The notes beneath the pieces were generated by a model, which ran no database searches, was not told where the DNA came from, and saw nothing but the letters and a program-made list of their open reading frames with translations. The position numbers were made by a program, and so were the translations under genes. A stretch of 64,000 nt of DNA from Gammaproteobacteria bacterium UBA2679 (GTDB lineage: Bacteria; Pseudomonadota; Gammaproteobacteria; Pseudomonadales; Oleiphilaceae): contig DEMD01000003.1 of the NCBI GenBank assembly GCA_002354735.1, forward strand, positions 561,511 through 625,510, written 5' to 3'. Numbering within the stretch: the first letter of the stretch is position 1; each line of letters starts with the position of its first letter. This document shows positions 63,108 through 64,000 of the stretch, piece after piece.

Positions 63108-64000
63108 TTCGGAGCAGCCTTAACATTTTGCCACAAGGGCACATAAAGTGTTGTTATGAGCCTGGAAAACTCGGGATCCTCTGCCAACATGGAGAAATCA
63201 GCAAAGGCGCGCTGCAGGTAGCCCTGATCGAATTCAAGCTCCCTGAGGAAAGCGGCCTCTGCAGCTTCCATGTCGAGTATGGGCCCCCTGCTCTCTTCGT
63301 CGCCCATACTCTTGATAGCAGCAAAGCCCGAAGATAGCGCCAGCGGCAGCGGCTTTTTCACGCCGATGAGCCAGGCGGCAAGCATATCCCGAAAGTACAC
63401 TTCTGCTCGTTCGGCCTCGAGCGGCGTAAAGATTATCGAGCCATTCTTGCTAACCAGCTCTGTAGTCATACGGTACCGCCCCATCCCGATAACGGGAAGG
63501 TGAGCGGCAACATGTGTGACCCACCCTTGCATCATCGTTTTGAAGTGATAGGTCGCCGATGACTTACCTGGATTATTGATGAGTGAGGAGGACATCAGAA
63601 CCAGACGACACAGCTCGCCGGACTCATTTTCCCGCAGTTCGTCGATGGTATCCTCGACATCCACCAGCATTCCGCCTGACTCAGAAGAATACTCCGGATA
63701 GCTATAGCTGACCGGGATACGAAGTTGGCTGCAATTCGGCCAGCGTGCGAGTGCCTTGTGATAGCGCCGGTGCAAGTCCTGCATCGGCTCGGCCACGAGC
63801 TCGTGCAGCAAGGCTGTAGTGCTGCCCATGCCAAGTCGCCCCTGGTTAGCCATACGTTCAATGCGGCGGCTTGCCTCTGCCAGCATTTCATCGGGGTCGG
63901 CAGTCGACTTCACAATATCGCCGATCAGCTCGTCCTGTAGCGTCCACTTCGCCAATCCGTCCAACTCGAAAACTTCTGCGTCCTGCTGCTCCCACTCGGC
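63104..64000 (-). CDS. recC: Exodeoxyribonuclease V gamma subunit RecC (5' part outside window)
   Basis: The C-terminal 298 residues of RecC. The frame stays open to the window's last base, so the start lies beyond 64000. Characteristic RecC tail segments are FELDGLAKWTLQDELI near the edge, and PLEAERAEVYFRDMLAAWLIGVKKPLPL towards the end. RecC recognises Chi and holds RecB and RecD together. It overlaps recB by ATGA. An internal TTG at 63964 could look like a start but the reading frame continues through it. Confidence 0.92.
   Translation of the reverse strand, partial: AEWEQQDAEVFELDGLAKWTLQDELIGDIVKSTADPDEMLAEASRRIERMANQGRLGMGSTTALLHELVAEPMQDLHRRYHKALARWPNCSQLRIPVSYSYPEYSSESGGMLVDVEDTIDELRENESGELCRLVLMSSSLINNPGKSSATYHFKTMMQGWVTHVAAHLPVIGMGRYRMTTELVSKNGSIIFTPLEAERAEVYFRDMLAAWLIGVKKPLPLALSSGFAAIKSMGDEESRGPILDMEAAEAAFLRELEFDQGYLQRAFADFSMLAEDPEFSRLITTLYVPLWQNVKAAPK

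Noticed and set aside
63104..63964. Separate gene starting at TTG 63964
   Set aside because: The frame continues to the window's edge and the sequence is the RecC C-terminus.

Overview
This window comes from a Gammaproteobacterium on the Pseudomonas / Cellvibrio / Oceanospirillum side of the class. The evidence is the set of gene neighbourhoods: efp-epmA-epmB, a PilZ gene followed by fimX then serB-parC (the order known from Pseudomonas aeruginosa), an outer-membrane phospholipase, an MksBEF condensin and RecBCD. The genus cannot be fixed from sequence alone. I see no rRNA, insertion sequence, prophage, CRISPR array or replication origin. One tRNA is present, tRNA-Arg(CCG). Coding density is high, and many gene pairs overlap by 4 or 8 bases.

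1-10 kb: EF-P modification (epmA truncated by the window edge, efp, divergent epmB), then type IV pilus c-di-GMP signalling (PilZ protein and FimX), then serine synthesis and chromosome decatenation (serB, parC). 10-18.6 kb: envelope and transport genes: a 62-residue membrane protein, PldA, a thioesterase, a secretin-N-like protein, a TauE/SafE exporter, an orphan TRAP binding protein, a 7TMR-DISM diguanylate cyclase and a divergent amino-acid-type binding protein. 18.6-27 kb: tRNA-Arg with a strong promoter, a lipoprotein with two DUF302-like domains, a PEP-CTERM-like protein, a LemA/TPM/TPM cluster, a membrane C13 peptidase, a DUF6635-like protein and an EamA exporter. 27-38.4 kb: cysteine hydrolase-NadE, EEP hydrolase with a PLD-VTT fusion, a glutamine amidotransferase, a glutathionyl-hydroquinone-reductase-type transferase and an SbcCD-like pair.

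38.4-52.0 kb is the most unusual part. Two divergent gene sets leave a 107-base region that carries a near-consensus sigma70 promoter overlapping an inverted repeat. The leftward set encodes an ECF-like sigma factor, a membrane anti-sigma-like protein, a TPR-like lipoprotein, a MlaE-like permease, a MlaF-like ATPase that has lost almost every nucleotide-binding residue, an MCE (MlaD-like) protein, an LPP20-like lipoprotein and another lipoprotein. The rightward set encodes a periplasmic transglutaminase-like protein, an LPP20-like lipoprotein, a MltC-like lytic transglycosylase, a membrane-anchored protein, another secreted LPP20-like protein and a PEGA-like lipoprotein. Nearly every product is predicted to sit in the envelope. 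I read the cluster as one sigma-linked envelope system combining MCE lipid handling with peptidoglycan enzymes. I do not recognise it as a named system.

52.0-64 kb: mksB-mksF-mksE condensin genes (each overlapping the next by 8 bases, with no nuclease gene mksG alongside), then recC (partial), recB and recD overlapping by ATGA. All lie on the minus strand.
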